The notes: generated by a model not told the origin, from the sequence alone. A stretch of DNA of 64,000 bases from Uliginosibacterium gangwonense DSM 18521 (GCF_000373965.1 NZ_KB892866.1:90566-154565); one strand, 5' to 3'. Shown: positions 35,955 to 44,547, counted from the stretch's first letter. Translations and numbers: made by a program.

Positions 35955-36530
35955 TTATCCCTCCAGTGTGAAACTATTCAGGCTCGTATCCATCAGTTCA
36001 GCCAGGGTGGCGGGCAGCGGGGCGAAGCGCTGGGCTGTGGCCGGAACAAGGCGAAGCCACTGGCTGCTGGCGGGCTCGTCCTCCGACACCCAGCCCAGCA
36101 GTACCCCTCCTTTGGGGCGTGACTGACAGGCCAGTCGCAAGGCGTCCAGCGGATGGCGGGTGGTGAGGTAGCGCGCATCTCCTTGCCAGTTCAGTGCTTT
36201 GCACAGGTGAGCAAGTGCCTGATTGGCTTGCCCTTGCAGAAATCCCAAGGGGAGCGGTTGCCCATCCTGGGCTTCGACCAGTGAGTCACACAGCGCCTGC
36301 ATGGGGCCCCGTGGGCTGGCGAGGCTGATCAATGCGTTGGCAGGCAGGGTGGAGGCGGAGGAGGTGAACTCCCCCGCATTCTCCAGGCAACACAGGGCAC
36401 CATACAGCACCAGTTCCGCCCATGTACCGATACGCCGGGGTTTGTGGCCCAGGCGGATGGCAAGCGCTTGGCGCCAGTTGTCAGGCGGTGGGTTCAGGGC
36501 GCTGCGCCCAATGATCTGCCAGCCATTCAT
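35955..36530 (-). CDS. Beta-ketoacyl synthase-like protein (N-terminal-like domain only)
   Basis: The 191-residue protein resembles the short 'chain length factor' proteins found in aryl polyene and related operons. WAELVLYGALCCLENAG and LISLASPRGPMQALCDSLVEAQDGQPLPLGF follow the ketosynthase N-terminal fold in adjoining blocks. The catalytic Cys region is missing. It probably pairs with or modulates the full ketosynthase encoded just upstream, which it overlaps by 4 bp. It is the last gene of the nine-gene operon. Confidence 0.7.
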   Translation of the reverse strand: MNGWQIIGRSALNPPPDNWRQALAIRLGHKPRRIGTWAELVLYGALCCLENAGEFTSSASTLPANALISLASPRGPMQALCDSLVEAQDGQPLPLGFLQGQANQALAHLCKALNWQGDARYLTTRHPLDALRLACQSRPKGGVLLGWVSEDEPASSQWLRLVPATAQRFAPLPATLAELMDTSLNSFTLEG

Positions 36531-37579
36531 GAACGGTGCTCCAATATCACCGTGGCATGGCCCCCGCCAAAACCAAGGATGTTGCTCATCAGGTAACGCA
36601 CGGCTGGGAGTCGGGGCGCAAATCCCGCATTGAATGCCGGATCGGTTGCGTAACGAGCTGCTGGCCAGATTCGTTGGTCAATGCAGGCGGTGAGCAAGGC
36701 CAACTCCGCAGCGCCCGAGGCGCCCAAGGTGTGGCCGATTTCCGCCTTGAAGCTGATGAGAGAGGGCAGTTGCGGGAAAATCTCGCGCAAGCCTTCCAGT
36801 TCTATCGGGTCATTACCGGGGCTTCCCGCTGCCTGGAGTTTGATCAGGTCGATGTCATCGGCATTGGCACCGCCATCAGCCAGTGCGCGCTGGCACATCT
36901 GCGAAACGGCCTCTGCACGGGCCCCGGCAGGATCACAGCCATCTACAACATTGGCACCACCGCAGATACGCCAGGGGCTGGTTTCGCAACTGAGCCGCAA
37001 GGCCGCAACGGCTTCACCCAACACCAAACCAGCGCGGTCCGCCGCCAAGGGGCGGGGGCGGCGGGTGTCCAATAACTGCATGGCGCCAAAGCCCGCACAG
37101 GTATAGCGGTTGATAAGTTCCACCCCCAGCACCAGTGCTTCCTGGGCATGTCCGTTACGCAGGCAGGATAGGGCAGCCAAGATGGCGTTGGAGGAAGACG
37201 TGCAGGCCGTGGATATCCAATACACCGGCCCTTGCCAAGCCAGCCATTCTGTGAGCATCTCAGAAAATTGCAGGCAGTCTTCTTCGGGGGCTGTGCCATC
37301 TTCAAATGCGCCGATATTGAGTGAGCAAGACGCGATGAAGAGTGGAATGTTGCGATTGTTGGCACTACTTTCCATTACAACCTGCTGGCATAAGTGGCGT
37401 GCCCGCGCGTACCAATCTGGCTGGGGATCGGGAATGGCAAAGTAGGGCCACGCCAATGCTGGGCCTACCGATAATGATTGCGGCGCCACGCCGCCTGCCT
37501 GCAGCATGCGCAATGCCGACGGAATATCCTTTCCCAAGGCGCAGGCCAAGCCGCATCCCGCCAGAAAGACTTCATTCAT
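36527..37579 (-). CDS. FabF-like beta-ketoacyl-ACP synthase with altered active site
   Basis: This 350-residue enzyme is shorter than FabF (about 410). The nucleophile segment is ISTACTSSSNA (Cys126) and the second His motif IGHTLGASGA (His283) is intact. At the first His motif (HGTxTPxND) the sequence reads QAAGSPGND, so Gln249 stands where the catalytic His is expected. Decarboxylation of malonyl-ACP normally needs both His, so activity may be altered or the protein may use another starter. It overlaps the ACP gene by 4 bp and presumably works on that ACP. Confidence 0.8.
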   Translation of the reverse strand: MNEVFLAGCGLACALGKDIPSALRMLQAGGVAPQSLSVGPALAWPYFAIPDPQPDWYARARHLCQQVVMESSANNRNIPLFIASCSLNIGAFEDGTAPEEDCLQFSEMLTEWLAWQGPVYWISTACTSSSNAILAALSCLRNGHAQEALVLGVELINRYTCAGFGAMQLLDTRRPRPLAADRAGLVLGEAVAALRLSCETSPWRICGGANVVDGCDPAGARAEAVSQMCQRALADGGANADDIDLIKLQAAGSPGNDPIELEGLREIFPQLPSLISFKAEIGHTLGASGAAELALLTACIDQRIWPAARYATDPAFNAGFAPRLPAVRYLMSNILGFGGGHATVILEHRS

Positions 37580-37836
37580 GTGCGCTGTGCGGCCAGATAA
37601 TCAGCCAGGGTTTGCAGCGAGGCCATGGCCCGGCGCGTTTCCTTGCTGTCTGCAATGCGGATGCCCGTGCGCTTCTGGATGGCGACCGAAATCTGCAAAG
37701 CATCCAGGGAATCCAGTTCGAGGCGGGATTCAGGCCCGAACAGAGCCTCATCAGGGCTGAGGCCGCCTTCGGGTTCTTCCTTGTCGCAGGCTTCCAGAAT
37801 CAGGTGCTGGAGGTCGGGTAGAGAAATGTTTGTCAT
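37576..37836 (-). CDS. Acyl carrier protein (phosphopantetheine attachment)
   Basis: This 86-residue four-helix carrier protein has the attachment motif ELDSLDALQISVAI, with Ser43 as the predicted 4'-phosphopantetheine site. It is acidic as expected. Its ATG overlaps the permease stop and its stop overlaps the ketosynthase start. It would carry the growing acyl chain for this operon. In dialkylresorcinol pathways the matching role is called DarC. Confidence 0.9.
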   Translation of the reverse strand: MTNISLPDLQHLILEACDKEEPEGGLSPDEALFGPESRLELDSLDALQISVAIQKRTGIRIADSKETRRAMASLQTLADYLAAQRT

Positions 37837-38990
37837 GATTTGACACGGCGGTGGAACAACAAAACGGCAGTCATACCCATGAGCAGGGCAAAGCCTGCCA
37901 GTCGAGTGGCATAAGGCAGCACGGCAGCCAGATCCCCCCCGCGCAGGAGAACCTGCAACAAGCCCTCCAGCGCCCAGTTCATGGGGGAGAAGTGGGCAGC
38001 GGTCTGCATGATCGCAGGCATTACGAAGCTGGGCACCATCACTCCGCCAATAGCCGCCATCAGGATATTGCACATTGGCCCCAGGGTGGAGGCTTGGGCA
38101 TGGGTGCGCACCAGGCAGGCCAGCATCAGGGCAAAGCCAATCGCCGCAAGGCTGGTACTGGTCAGCACGAGGATGAGCGCAGGCCAGTGAATGCCCGCCA
38201 GTGAAAGCGCTTCGCCGCCCAGGTGAGGCATCAGCCAGACGCCAACAGACAACATCAAGACTGCTTGTATTGCATTGACCAACAGGTAGGGCAGGGCTTT
38301 GCCCAGAATCTGCTTGCCCGCAGGAACGCCAATTGCATGGAGCCGGGCAAGCGTGCCATCGCGCTGCTCCTGCACAAACAAAGTGGAAATCGCAGTGACC
38401 ACAAAGAACATGCCGAACACCAGCCACGCAGGTACATTCTGCTGCACGGAGGTGGGGTGGGTGCCTGCGCCGATACGTTCTGCCGAAACCATGGCGGGGA
38501 TGTCTTGCCCCGGCGGGCTGCTGATCCCCATAAAGCGTTCCTGCAAGGCATTGGATCGTTGCATGCCCACGGCTGCGGCCAGTTCCGCTTCGGTGCTGCG
38601 GAACAGGGCATGTTCCAGACCCGGCTCTGCATACAGATGCACCTTGATGCTGCGGGGCGCATTCGGTGTGCTCATCGCCTCGGAAAAACCCTTGTCGATG
38701 ACAAGCACGTAACGCAGCCTGCCTGCGCGAAGGGCCTCACGCCAATCGGCGGGCGAAGCAGTGGCTGCGTTGTGCAGATGTTGCCATTGGGCAAGCAGGG
38801 CCTTGGCCTGGGGGCCTTGGTCCTGATCCTGTACGGCGTACTCAAGCTGGCGATTCTTTGGGCTGTAATAGTCTTGCAGCGCCAGAGACATGATGACGAT
38901 GAAGGCCATCGGCATCAGGAACAGGGCCGCCATGCCATGCGGGTCGCGTAGCAGGGCGAGGAGTTCCTTGCGGATCAGGGCGAAAAGCAT
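37833..38990 (-). CDS. ABC-2 type transporter permease
   Basis: The 385-residue membrane protein has one N-terminal helix with ALFLMPMAFIVIMSLAL, a large periplasmic domain (about 45-170) and five or six C-terminal helices with FGMFFVVTAISTLFVQEQRDGTLARL. That layout is ABC2_membrane_3. It overlaps the ATPase gene by one base. Together they form an exporter, likely for the lipid-like product of the operon. Confidence 0.9.
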   Translation of the reverse strand: MLFALIRKELLALLRDPHGMAALFLMPMAFIVIMSLALQDYYSPKNRQLEYAVQDQDQGPQAKALLAQWQHLHNAATASPADWREALRAGRLRYVLVIDKGFSEAMSTPNAPRSIKVHLYAEPGLEHALFRSTEAELAAAVGMQRSNALQERFMGISSPPGQDIPAMVSAERIGAGTHPTSVQQNVPAWLVFGMFFVVTAISTLFVQEQRDGTLARLHAIGVPAGKQILGKALPYLLVNAIQAVLMLSVGVWLMPHLGGEALSLAGIHWPALILVLTSTSLAAIGFALMLACLVRTHAQASTLGPMCNILMAAIGGVMVPSFVMPAIMQTAAHFSPMNWALEGLLQVLLRGGDLAAVLPYATRLAGFALLMGMTAVLLFHRRVKS

Positions 38991-39913
38991 CAGTCGTCCC
39001 TCAACTGGCGATGGGTCAGATGCATGAACAGGCGCTCCAGATCATGGCTGCCGTAGCGGGCCATCTGGAGTTCGATGCCGTGTGCTGCAATGGCCTGCAA
39101 AACTGCTGCAGGGCTTGCTTCAGGATTGAGCTGAAGCTCAATCTCGCCATCCCCGCCTTGCTGCACGCTGCCAAAACTTTGGAGCATTGTCTTTACGGCA
39201 TCCAGGGGGGCAGCAACGCGTAGCGTCAATAGTGCGCCCCCTTCGGCCAGCAAACTTGCCAGAGGCGCGTGGCGCAGGATGGTGCCGTGATCGAGGATCG
39301 CCACGTCATCGGCAATCGCTTCAATCTCCTCAATGTAATGCGTGGTGTAGATCACCGTGGTGCCCGCCTGTGCCAGTGCTTTGACGGCATCAAGCAGAAA
39401 GGCGCGTGACTGGGGGTCGACCCCCACGGTAGGCTCATCAAGCAGCAACAGTTCCGGCTCCGCGAGCATGGCAATTGCCAGATTCAGACGACGTTTGAGC
39501 CCACCGGAAAGCTGGTTGGCACGCGTGCTGGCAAAGCGTTCGAGTTGCCCCAGCGCCATGCAGGCGGTGATGCGGACCACTTTGCGTGACCCATGAAACT
39601 GGCATGCCGAGGCGAAGAAGGAGAGGTTCTCGGCCACCGTCAGCATCGGGTAGAAAGCGTATTCCTGTGGGGCTAGGGCGATCCGCATAGGGCATTCGCG
39701 GCGGGATTGTGCTAGCGGCAGGGTATTGATATGGATTTCTCCATGCTGGATGGGTAATAGACCCACTAGGTGAGAGATCAGCGTGGTCTTGCCTGCGCCA
39801 TTTGGGCCCAGCAGGCCCAGCACACGGCCACGTTCAAGCCCCAGCGATACGGCATTGAGCGTGGTTTGCGCTGCACCCGGATAACGGAAGGAAACATCCT
39901 GGATGTTCAGCAT
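38990..39913 (-). CDS. ABC transporter ATP-binding protein
   Basis: The 307-residue ATPase shows Walker A LGPNGAGKTTLI (residues 35-46), Q-loop ALAPQEYAFYP, signature NQLSGGLKRRL, Walker B LLLLDEPTVGVD and an H-loop TTHYIEE. It belongs to the drug/lipid exporter subfamily with a short C-terminal domain. It pairs with the permease encoded next. Confidence 0.93.
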   Translation of the reverse strand: MLNIQDVSFRYPGAAQTTLNAVSLGLERGRVLGLLGPNGAGKTTLISHLVGLLPIQHGEIHINTLPLAQSRRECPMRIALAPQEYAFYPMLTVAENLSFFASACQFHGSRKVVRITACMALGQLERFASTRANQLSGGLKRRLNLAIAMLAEPELLLLDEPTVGVDPQSRAFLLDAVKALAQAGTTVIYTTHYIEEIEAIADDVAILDHGTILRHAPLASLLAEGGALLTLRVAAPLDAVKTMLQSFGSVQQGGDGEIELQLNPEASPAAVLQAIAAHGIELQMARYGSHDLERLFMHLTHRQLRDD

Positions 39914-39918
39914 GGTGC

Positions 39919-40896
39919 CTAGACAGTCTTGCCCAATGCCCGGAAGAAAGCTTCTTCGCTGGCGGCCTGCTGCATGAGTAGCGCAGCGATGGCGGGTGGG
40001 TCGAGCGCGTCACGTCCCTTGACCATGCGGGCGGCCGCCAGTGCCACATCACGCCAGGCGTCACCAATTTCCATCAGGCGTTCGGAGCATTCGCCCAGCG
40101 CGGCAATGCCGGTAATATCACGCGCTTCCTGCAAAAATGCTGCGTAGATAAAGCGGAAACCAGCCCCGCCTGTGCCGATTTCCTCCTGCATGCGTACAAC
40201 ATGACCAATGAACGGGCTGCTCATGGCGTCTTTTGGATCAAGCTTGGCAATGCGCCGTGCCAGCATGCGGATGCCGCGCACGCCGATGATCGGGACCGGG
40301 GCCAGCATGTTGCGCGCTGTTGTGCGGATAGCCGGGCGGATGGCCTCGGGCTTTACGTTGTCATATGCAGGGGTAATGGGGTAGTACAGCAAGCCTTGCG
40401 GGGCCAGCGCACCTTTGGCAAAGCGGGCGCGGTTCAGGTCTGCTGTGGCACAGCGTTGTGGTTCTTCGGCCACAGGGTCGCCAATGAGGTAGTCGTCCCC
40501 CTCTTTGCCATACACAACGAGGTTATGCGCATTGAAGTGGAAACGCATGCTCTCGGGAAAGTAGGGCAGCCAGAATACTGATGTCTGCAAGCCTACGATC
40601 TGGCCGCTTGCCAGCAGTTCATCTAGACGACGCTGTCCGTCTTCCACAGAGCGGAATTTCTCGAAGCGGAATTGGGTGCCAAATGGCTTTGCGGCACCCT
40701 TGAGGATGGCTTTTGGGAGCATCCGATAGGCGATCAGGGGCAGGCCGTTGATGCGCACGAAAGGCAGGTAGGCAAACGATAGCCCTGCGGCAATCCCAAA
40801 GGCCATCGGCTCGGTGATTGTGGCGCCGTGGTGGCGCAGCAGGTTGGCGGCGGTGCCACTCTCGCAATGGGCCGCGTGCTGGTGTTGATAGCTCAT
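39919..40896 (-). CDS. BtrH-like acyltransferase (papain-like, with DUF4872-type C-terminus)
   Basis: This 325-residue protein begins with HCESGTAANLLRHHG, the BtrH N-terminal motif. Cys11, His124 (in HFNAHNLVVYG) and Asp140 (in LIGDP) are candidates for a Cys-His-Asp triad. In butirosin synthesis BtrH moves an acyl group from an ACP to an amine. Here the dedicated ACP in the same operon is the obvious donor; the acceptor is unknown. The C-terminal part (about 190-325) is helical. Confidence 0.85.
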   Translation of the reverse strand: MSYQHQHAAHCESGTAANLLRHHGATITEPMAFGIAAGLSFAYLPFVRINGLPLIAYRMLPKAILKGAAKPFGTQFRFEKFRSVEDGQRRLDELLASGQIVGLQTSVFWLPYFPESMRFHFNAHNLVVYGKEGDDYLIGDPVAEEPQRCATADLNRARFAKGALAPQGLLYYPITPAYDNVKPEAIRPAIRTTARNMLAPVPIIGVRGIRMLARRIAKLDPKDAMSSPFIGHVVRMQEEIGTGGAGFRFIYAAFLQEARDITGIAALGECSERLMEIGDAWRDVALAAARMVKGRDALDPPAIAALLMQQAASEEAFFRALGKTV

Positions 40897-41297
40897 GGCT
40901 GCTCCGGCAGTCGGCTGATCTGGTCAGGGGTAAGTCCCAGCGCATCGGCATAGCGTGCCAGGAGTGCAGGGGAAAGGCGGGCAAATACGGCGGGGCGCAG
41001 ATGGCGGCGGATACGCCAGCGCCATAGGCCGGTGACTTGCGCAAGCATCTCTATATCCATGCGTCGAGCATAGATCCAGTATTCCAGCGGTGCGCTTTGC
41101 CCTGCCTGTATGCGTTGGCGGGCTGCGTCAGCCTGTGCCTGCAAGGTGTCGATGGCCTGCGTGGTGACGATTTCCTCCACCTCCCAGCCGTTGGATGGGG
41201 TCATGACCATGCGCCCGGACTCGTCCCGCGCATACATGGCCTTGCGATAGCCGCCAAGGGTCCGGTTGTTGTCCTGGGGGACTTCGTCAAGTTTCAT
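40893..41297 (-). CDS. Operon-embedded 134-residue protein with an HTH-like C-terminus
   Basis: The N-terminal part reads DNNRTLGGYRKAMYARDESG and the C-terminal 50 residues look like a Cro/XRE-type fold: DIEMLAQVTGLWRWRIRRHL, then LLARYADALGLTPDQI. It overlaps both neighbours by 4 bp, so it is made together with the biosynthetic enzymes. It may regulate the operon or, if the fold has been repurposed, hold the enzyme complex together. I know no characterised member. Confidence 0.6.
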   Translation of the reverse strand: MKLDEVPQDNNRTLGGYRKAMYARDESGRMVMTPSNGWEVEEIVTTQAIDTLQAQADAARQRIQAGQSAPLEYWIYARRMDIEMLAQVTGLWRWRIRRHLRPAVFARLSPALLARYADALGLTPDQISRLPEQP

Positions 41298-42427
41298 ACT
41301 GCCTCCAGCATGACAAAGCCACAGGAGAATCGCCCGCTTTCCGGCACAAACATCAGCAGGCGTTGCCCGCGATGGACGTGTCCGGAGCGAAATAATTCAT
41401 CTAGCATAATATAAGGTGAGGCCGAACCGGTGTTGCCACGCGTGGTGAGGTTGGTGAACCAGCGCTCACGCGGGATGGGCAAGCCGATTTCCTTCAATGC
41501 CTGTTCAACCGGCTCAGCAAAATACATTGAGGAAATGTGCGGAAGAAACCAGTCAATGTTTTCTGCATTGAGCTTGCGTTTGTCCATCAGTGCCTGTAAC
41601 GGGTCGCGCAAGGTGGCACGCACGATGTTGTCATTGAGGAGCTTGACGTCTTGCTTGACGGCAAAGAACGAGCGTGTGCCCCACTCCGTTTGCGGCGTGT
41701 GCCGCCAGCTGTGCAGTGCGTGCCCTTCGTCTTTGTCTGCGCCCATATACATGCAGGCGGGCAGTTCGTGTGCGGCGGATGAAAGCTCGATCCACTCGAT
41801 GCGCAGCGAGAGCGGGCCACGCGGGATAGATTCCAAAAGCATGGCGCCCGCACCATCGGAGAGCATCCAGCGCAGAAAGTCCTTTTCGAAGGCGATCTGG
41901 GGCTGGGTTTGCAGCACGTCGATCTGGTGAGCCGTTTCTGCCTGGAAAAAGTGCCCGCGCAGGGCCGGCGAGGCCAATTCCGAACCGGTAGCCACTGCCC
42001 GTTGTGCCTCACCACTGCGCACCGACAACCAAGCATGCTTGAGTGCCGCCGTGCCTGCCAGACAGATGCCTGCAAAAGCGACGGCTTCAAGGCGTGGCCA
42101 TTTCAATTCGCCATGCACCATCACGGCATGGTTGGGCATCAACTGGTCTGGCACAGAAGTGCCAGTGGCCAGACAATCGATGGGGCCCACATCGCCAAGT
42201 TCGCGGATGGCTTCGGCCGTCATCTGCGCATTGCTCATGGCATTTTTGCCGGAGGCCCGGTCAATAGCGTAGTGCCGGCTCTGGATACCGTTGCTCTTGA
42301 GGATTAGGCGGCGTGCGCGCGAAGGGCGATTACCCACCATGCCGAGCACTGTTTCAATCTCATCGTTATAAACCGGGGCAAACGGCAGAAAGGCTGCCGT
42401 GCGGGTAATGTAAACCTCAGAAGTCAT
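41294..42427 (-). CDS. darB: Beta-ketoacyl-ACP synthase III-like ketosynthase (DarB-like)
   Basis: The 377-residue thiolase-fold enzyme keeps the FabH triad: Cys122 in FAGICLAGTAALKHA, His297 in FLPHISSMYFAEP and Asn332 in TTRGNTGSASPY. In dialkylresorcinol synthesis DarB joins a beta-ketoacyl thioester with an unsaturated or second acyl unit. Pairing with a DarA-like gene, overlapping by 11 bp, supports this assignment. A plain starter-unit FabH is the alternative. Confidence 0.8.
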   Translation of the reverse strand: MTSEVYITRTAAFLPFAPVYNDEIETVLGMVGNRPSRARRLILKSNGIQSRHYAIDRASGKNAMSNAQMTAEAIRELGDVGPIDCLATGTSVPDQLMPNHAVMVHGELKWPRLEAVAFAGICLAGTAALKHAWLSVRSGEAQRAVATGSELASPALRGHFFQAETAHQIDVLQTQPQIAFEKDFLRWMLSDGAGAMLLESIPRGPLSLRIEWIELSSAAHELPACMYMGADKDEGHALHSWRHTPQTEWGTRSFFAVKQDVKLLNDNIVRATLRDPLQALMDKRKLNAENIDWFLPHISSMYFAEPVEQALKEIGLPIPRERWFTNLTTRGNTGSASPYIMLDELFRSGHVHRGQRLLMFVPESGRFSCGFVMLEAV

Positions 42428-43403
42428 ATTGCGACAAACGATCTATGCCCGAGCCGGAGGGCTGTTCAAATTGCTGCTTGAGCTTGTCGAGACGCTTGGC
42501 CAGAAAGGGGCGCAGCAGGGTCTGCACGACAAGGCTGATTGGGACCACGCTCAGGATGATGGCAATCAGAAACAGTACGTAGAGCACCAGCAAGGGCTGG
42601 CGAAGTGTGGCGCCTGGGGGGCCTGCCCAACGCAGGAGCTTGCCCCACAGGTAAAAACTGCGTGTGCCTGCTTTTTCGCTCACCAGCAGGCGGGGGTTGG
42701 CCACCACGGCCTGCAGACCAGGGAGCAAGGGTTGGTCGTTGCACTCACGCCCCGCCAGCAAAGCGTCAAGCAGCGCGCGCCCGAAACGGATGCAGCGCTT
42801 GATCTCAAGTTCGGAGATGCCCGCAACGGGCAGGCATGCAAGGGCTTGGCGCTTGCCGGTAAAGAGCCATAGTGGCGTGGTGACCAGACTCGCCAAGGTA
42901 GGGGTCTGGTCTGTCAGCACCACATTGTCCAGCAAACGTGCTTGCAGCGCGGTGAGCAGACCACGCATCTTTTCGTGTGCCAACATCCACATGTTACGGC
43001 AGCCAATCACGGTGATCACCGGTTTGCCTTTGATCAGACATGCCGCGACCGGGTGCTTGAGGAAGGCGGTGATGGGCTGGCAGGGAGCCAGAAACCAGAC
43101 CTGGTAGGGCAGGATCACCAGATCGAAGTCTTCCTCGCCGGTAAGTGTCAGTGGTGCCAGGGCGGGAGGGACTAGATGTGCCGATTCCGGGAAGGCATCA
43201 AAGAACCTGAAGAACGACCAGGGAAAGGGGAATGCTGGCTCCGGGCGCAGTGTTTCTACATGCACCGCGATACGAGCATCGGCGCGCAGAGGAGCCAGGA
43301 TGCGCTCAACGATAGCGGCGAGCTGCCCGGTCTGGGAATAGGAAACGACCAACACGCGTTTCAGGGGGCCGGGTGACATGGCCTCGGGAACAGGGTGGGT
43401 CAC
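42417..43403 (-). CDS. darA: DarA-like protein (dialkylresorcinol-type cyclase/oxidase, flavodoxin-like)
   Basis: This 328-residue protein starts with a flavodoxin-like strand-loop VLVVSYSQTGQL. It contains FDLVILPYQVWFLAPCQPITAFLKHP and VITVIGCRNMWMLAHEKM in adjoining blocks, and ends with a hydrophobic helix pair at about 275-305. These are features of proteins named dialkylresorcinol condensing enzyme DarA, which act with DarB to close or oxidise the ring. GTG 43403 with AGGA at 8 bases is preferred over the later ATG at 43379. It is the first gene of the operon. Confidence 0.75.
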   Translation of the reverse strand: MTHPVPEAMSPGPLKRVLVVSYSQTGQLAAIVERILAPLRADARIAVHVETLRPEPAFPFPWSFFRFFDAFPESAHLVPPALAPLTLTGEEDFDLVILPYQVWFLAPCQPITAFLKHPVAACLIKGKPVITVIGCRNMWMLAHEKMRGLLTALQARLLDNVVLTDQTPTLASLVTTPLWLFTGKRQALACLPVAGISELEIKRCIRFGRALLDALLAGRECNDQPLLPGLQAVVANPRLLVSEKAGTRSFYLWGKLLRWAGPPGATLRQPLLVLYVLFLIAIILSVVPISLVVQTLLRPFLAKRLDKLKQQFEQPSGSGIDRLSQYDF

Positions 43404-43697
43404 GGAGTCATTCCTAGACAAGTTGTAAGAAAAGGTAAACGGCACATTCTAGCAGGATACATGGTTTCTCATAAGGAATTTGCCCGATGAACGTGCCTTT
43501 TGCCGCAAATTTGAAGAGGCTTCTCGTGCCTGCGGATCAGTCGGTCAGCCCCGTAAGCCAGCGGCGATCCGCCAGCCGGTCATCCAGAGGTCGTTAGCGT
43601 GGTGCTAGGATGCCCAGCGACAAATCTTGGGCGCGCCAACTGATGGGGGACTACCCTTCAAGAAGTGAAGCCTTCGCTGATTGATGGAGATTTTTAT

Positions 43698-44216
43698 ATG
43701 AAACCGGCTCAAATCCTTTTAGCTCTGCTTGCGGCACTGGTTGTGATGCCGACACAGGCTGCTGACGTTGGAGTATCCATTTCTGTTGGGCAGCCTGGCT
43801 TCTACGGGCGTATTGATATCGGCGACGTCCCTGCCCCGCAGGTAATTTATACCCGTCCCGTCATGATTGAACGGGTGCCGGACGATCGCCCACCCATCTA
43901 TCTGCGGGTACCGCCAGGGCACGCCAAGAACTGGGGTAAGCACTGCCACGCTTACCATGCCTGTGGTGAACGGGTATTCTTTGTGCGCGATGATTGGTAT
44001 CAGCGCGAGTACGTGCCACGTCACGAAGGGCATCGAGATGGCCCCGTGATGCGTGACGACCGGCAATTTGAGCACAGGGAAGAGCGTCGGGATGATCGAC
44101 GTGATATGCGTCGGGACGAACGGCGCGATGACCGCCGGGGCGGTGATCAGGATCGTCGTGATGACAGAGGCGGGCGTGGTCATGGTAATGACCGCCGCGA
44201 TGATCATGGACGTTAA
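43698..44216 (+). CDS. Secreted protein with a charged Arg/Asp-rich tail
   Basis: The 172-residue protein has a signal peptide ending near PTQAADVG. A compact domain follows (about 25-110) with VSISVGQPGFYGRIDIGD, PPIYLRVPPGHAKNWGKHC and a His/Cys cluster CHAYHACGERVFFV. The last 60 residues are a low-complexity tail of RRDDRR-type repeats. The front half resembles the DUF3300/YXWGXW-like 'GYW' periplasmic proteins seen in betaproteobacteria. GGAGA precedes ATG 43698. The His-rich and Asp-rich composition suggests metal or nucleic-acid contact, which is unproven. Confidence 0.65.
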   Translation: MKPAQILLALLAALVVMPTQAADVGVSISVGQPGFYGRIDIGDVPAPQVIYTRPVMIERVPDDRPPIYLRVPPGHAKNWGKHCHAYHACGERVFFVRDDWYQREYVPRHEGHRDGPVMRDDRQFEHREERRDDRRDMRRDERRDDRRGGDQDRRDDRGGRGHGNDRRDDHGR

Positions 44217-44502
44217 ACATACCTGATCCGCCACAGGCGCCTCCTTCCCTGGCGCCTTGTTCTGTATTGAGCGGCTCGCAAGGCCGCTCAATTTCATTCT
44301 GGGGTTTCGCCCCTGCCTCTGGCTTGCGTCCCCGCTTTTGTATCCCCTCTTGCAAAGAGAAATTGACTTTGTCATAGCCCAGGCCGCTCCGCTATGCGGG
44401 TGTTGGAGCCCAAGCCAATTCACAGATCGCAAAGTGCCCTGCTTCGGTTCGGGGTTTATGGGCGGTTCAGTAAAATCTATAGCTTGAGTTATTTTATTTG
44501 TG
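44217..44502. other. Intergenic region with the terminator of the secreted protein
   Basis: Apart from the hairpins near 44234-44292, no gene or promoter is evident. The regulated promoter of the first 63-aa gene begins at its right end. Confidence 0.4.
44266..44292 (+). terminator. Hairpin downstream of the secreted-protein gene
   Basis: ATTGAGCGGC and GCCGCTCAAT form a perfect 10-bp stem with a 7-base loop, followed by a T-rich stretch. A shorter GGCGCC hairpin lies just before it. Confidence 0.65.
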
Positions 44503-44547
44503 GATCAAACACTCGAATTGGATTTTCTTACTTGGGCCATTTAGTAT
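44503..44547 (+). promoter_or_regulatory. Promoter and conserved upstream motif of small protein 1
   Basis: ATCAAACACTC leads into a -35-like TTGGAT (44518), an 18-base spacer and a -10-like TAGTAT (44542). The same arrangement recurs before the second copy. AATTGGA, part of an imperfect palindrome, overlaps the -35. Confidence 0.6.
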
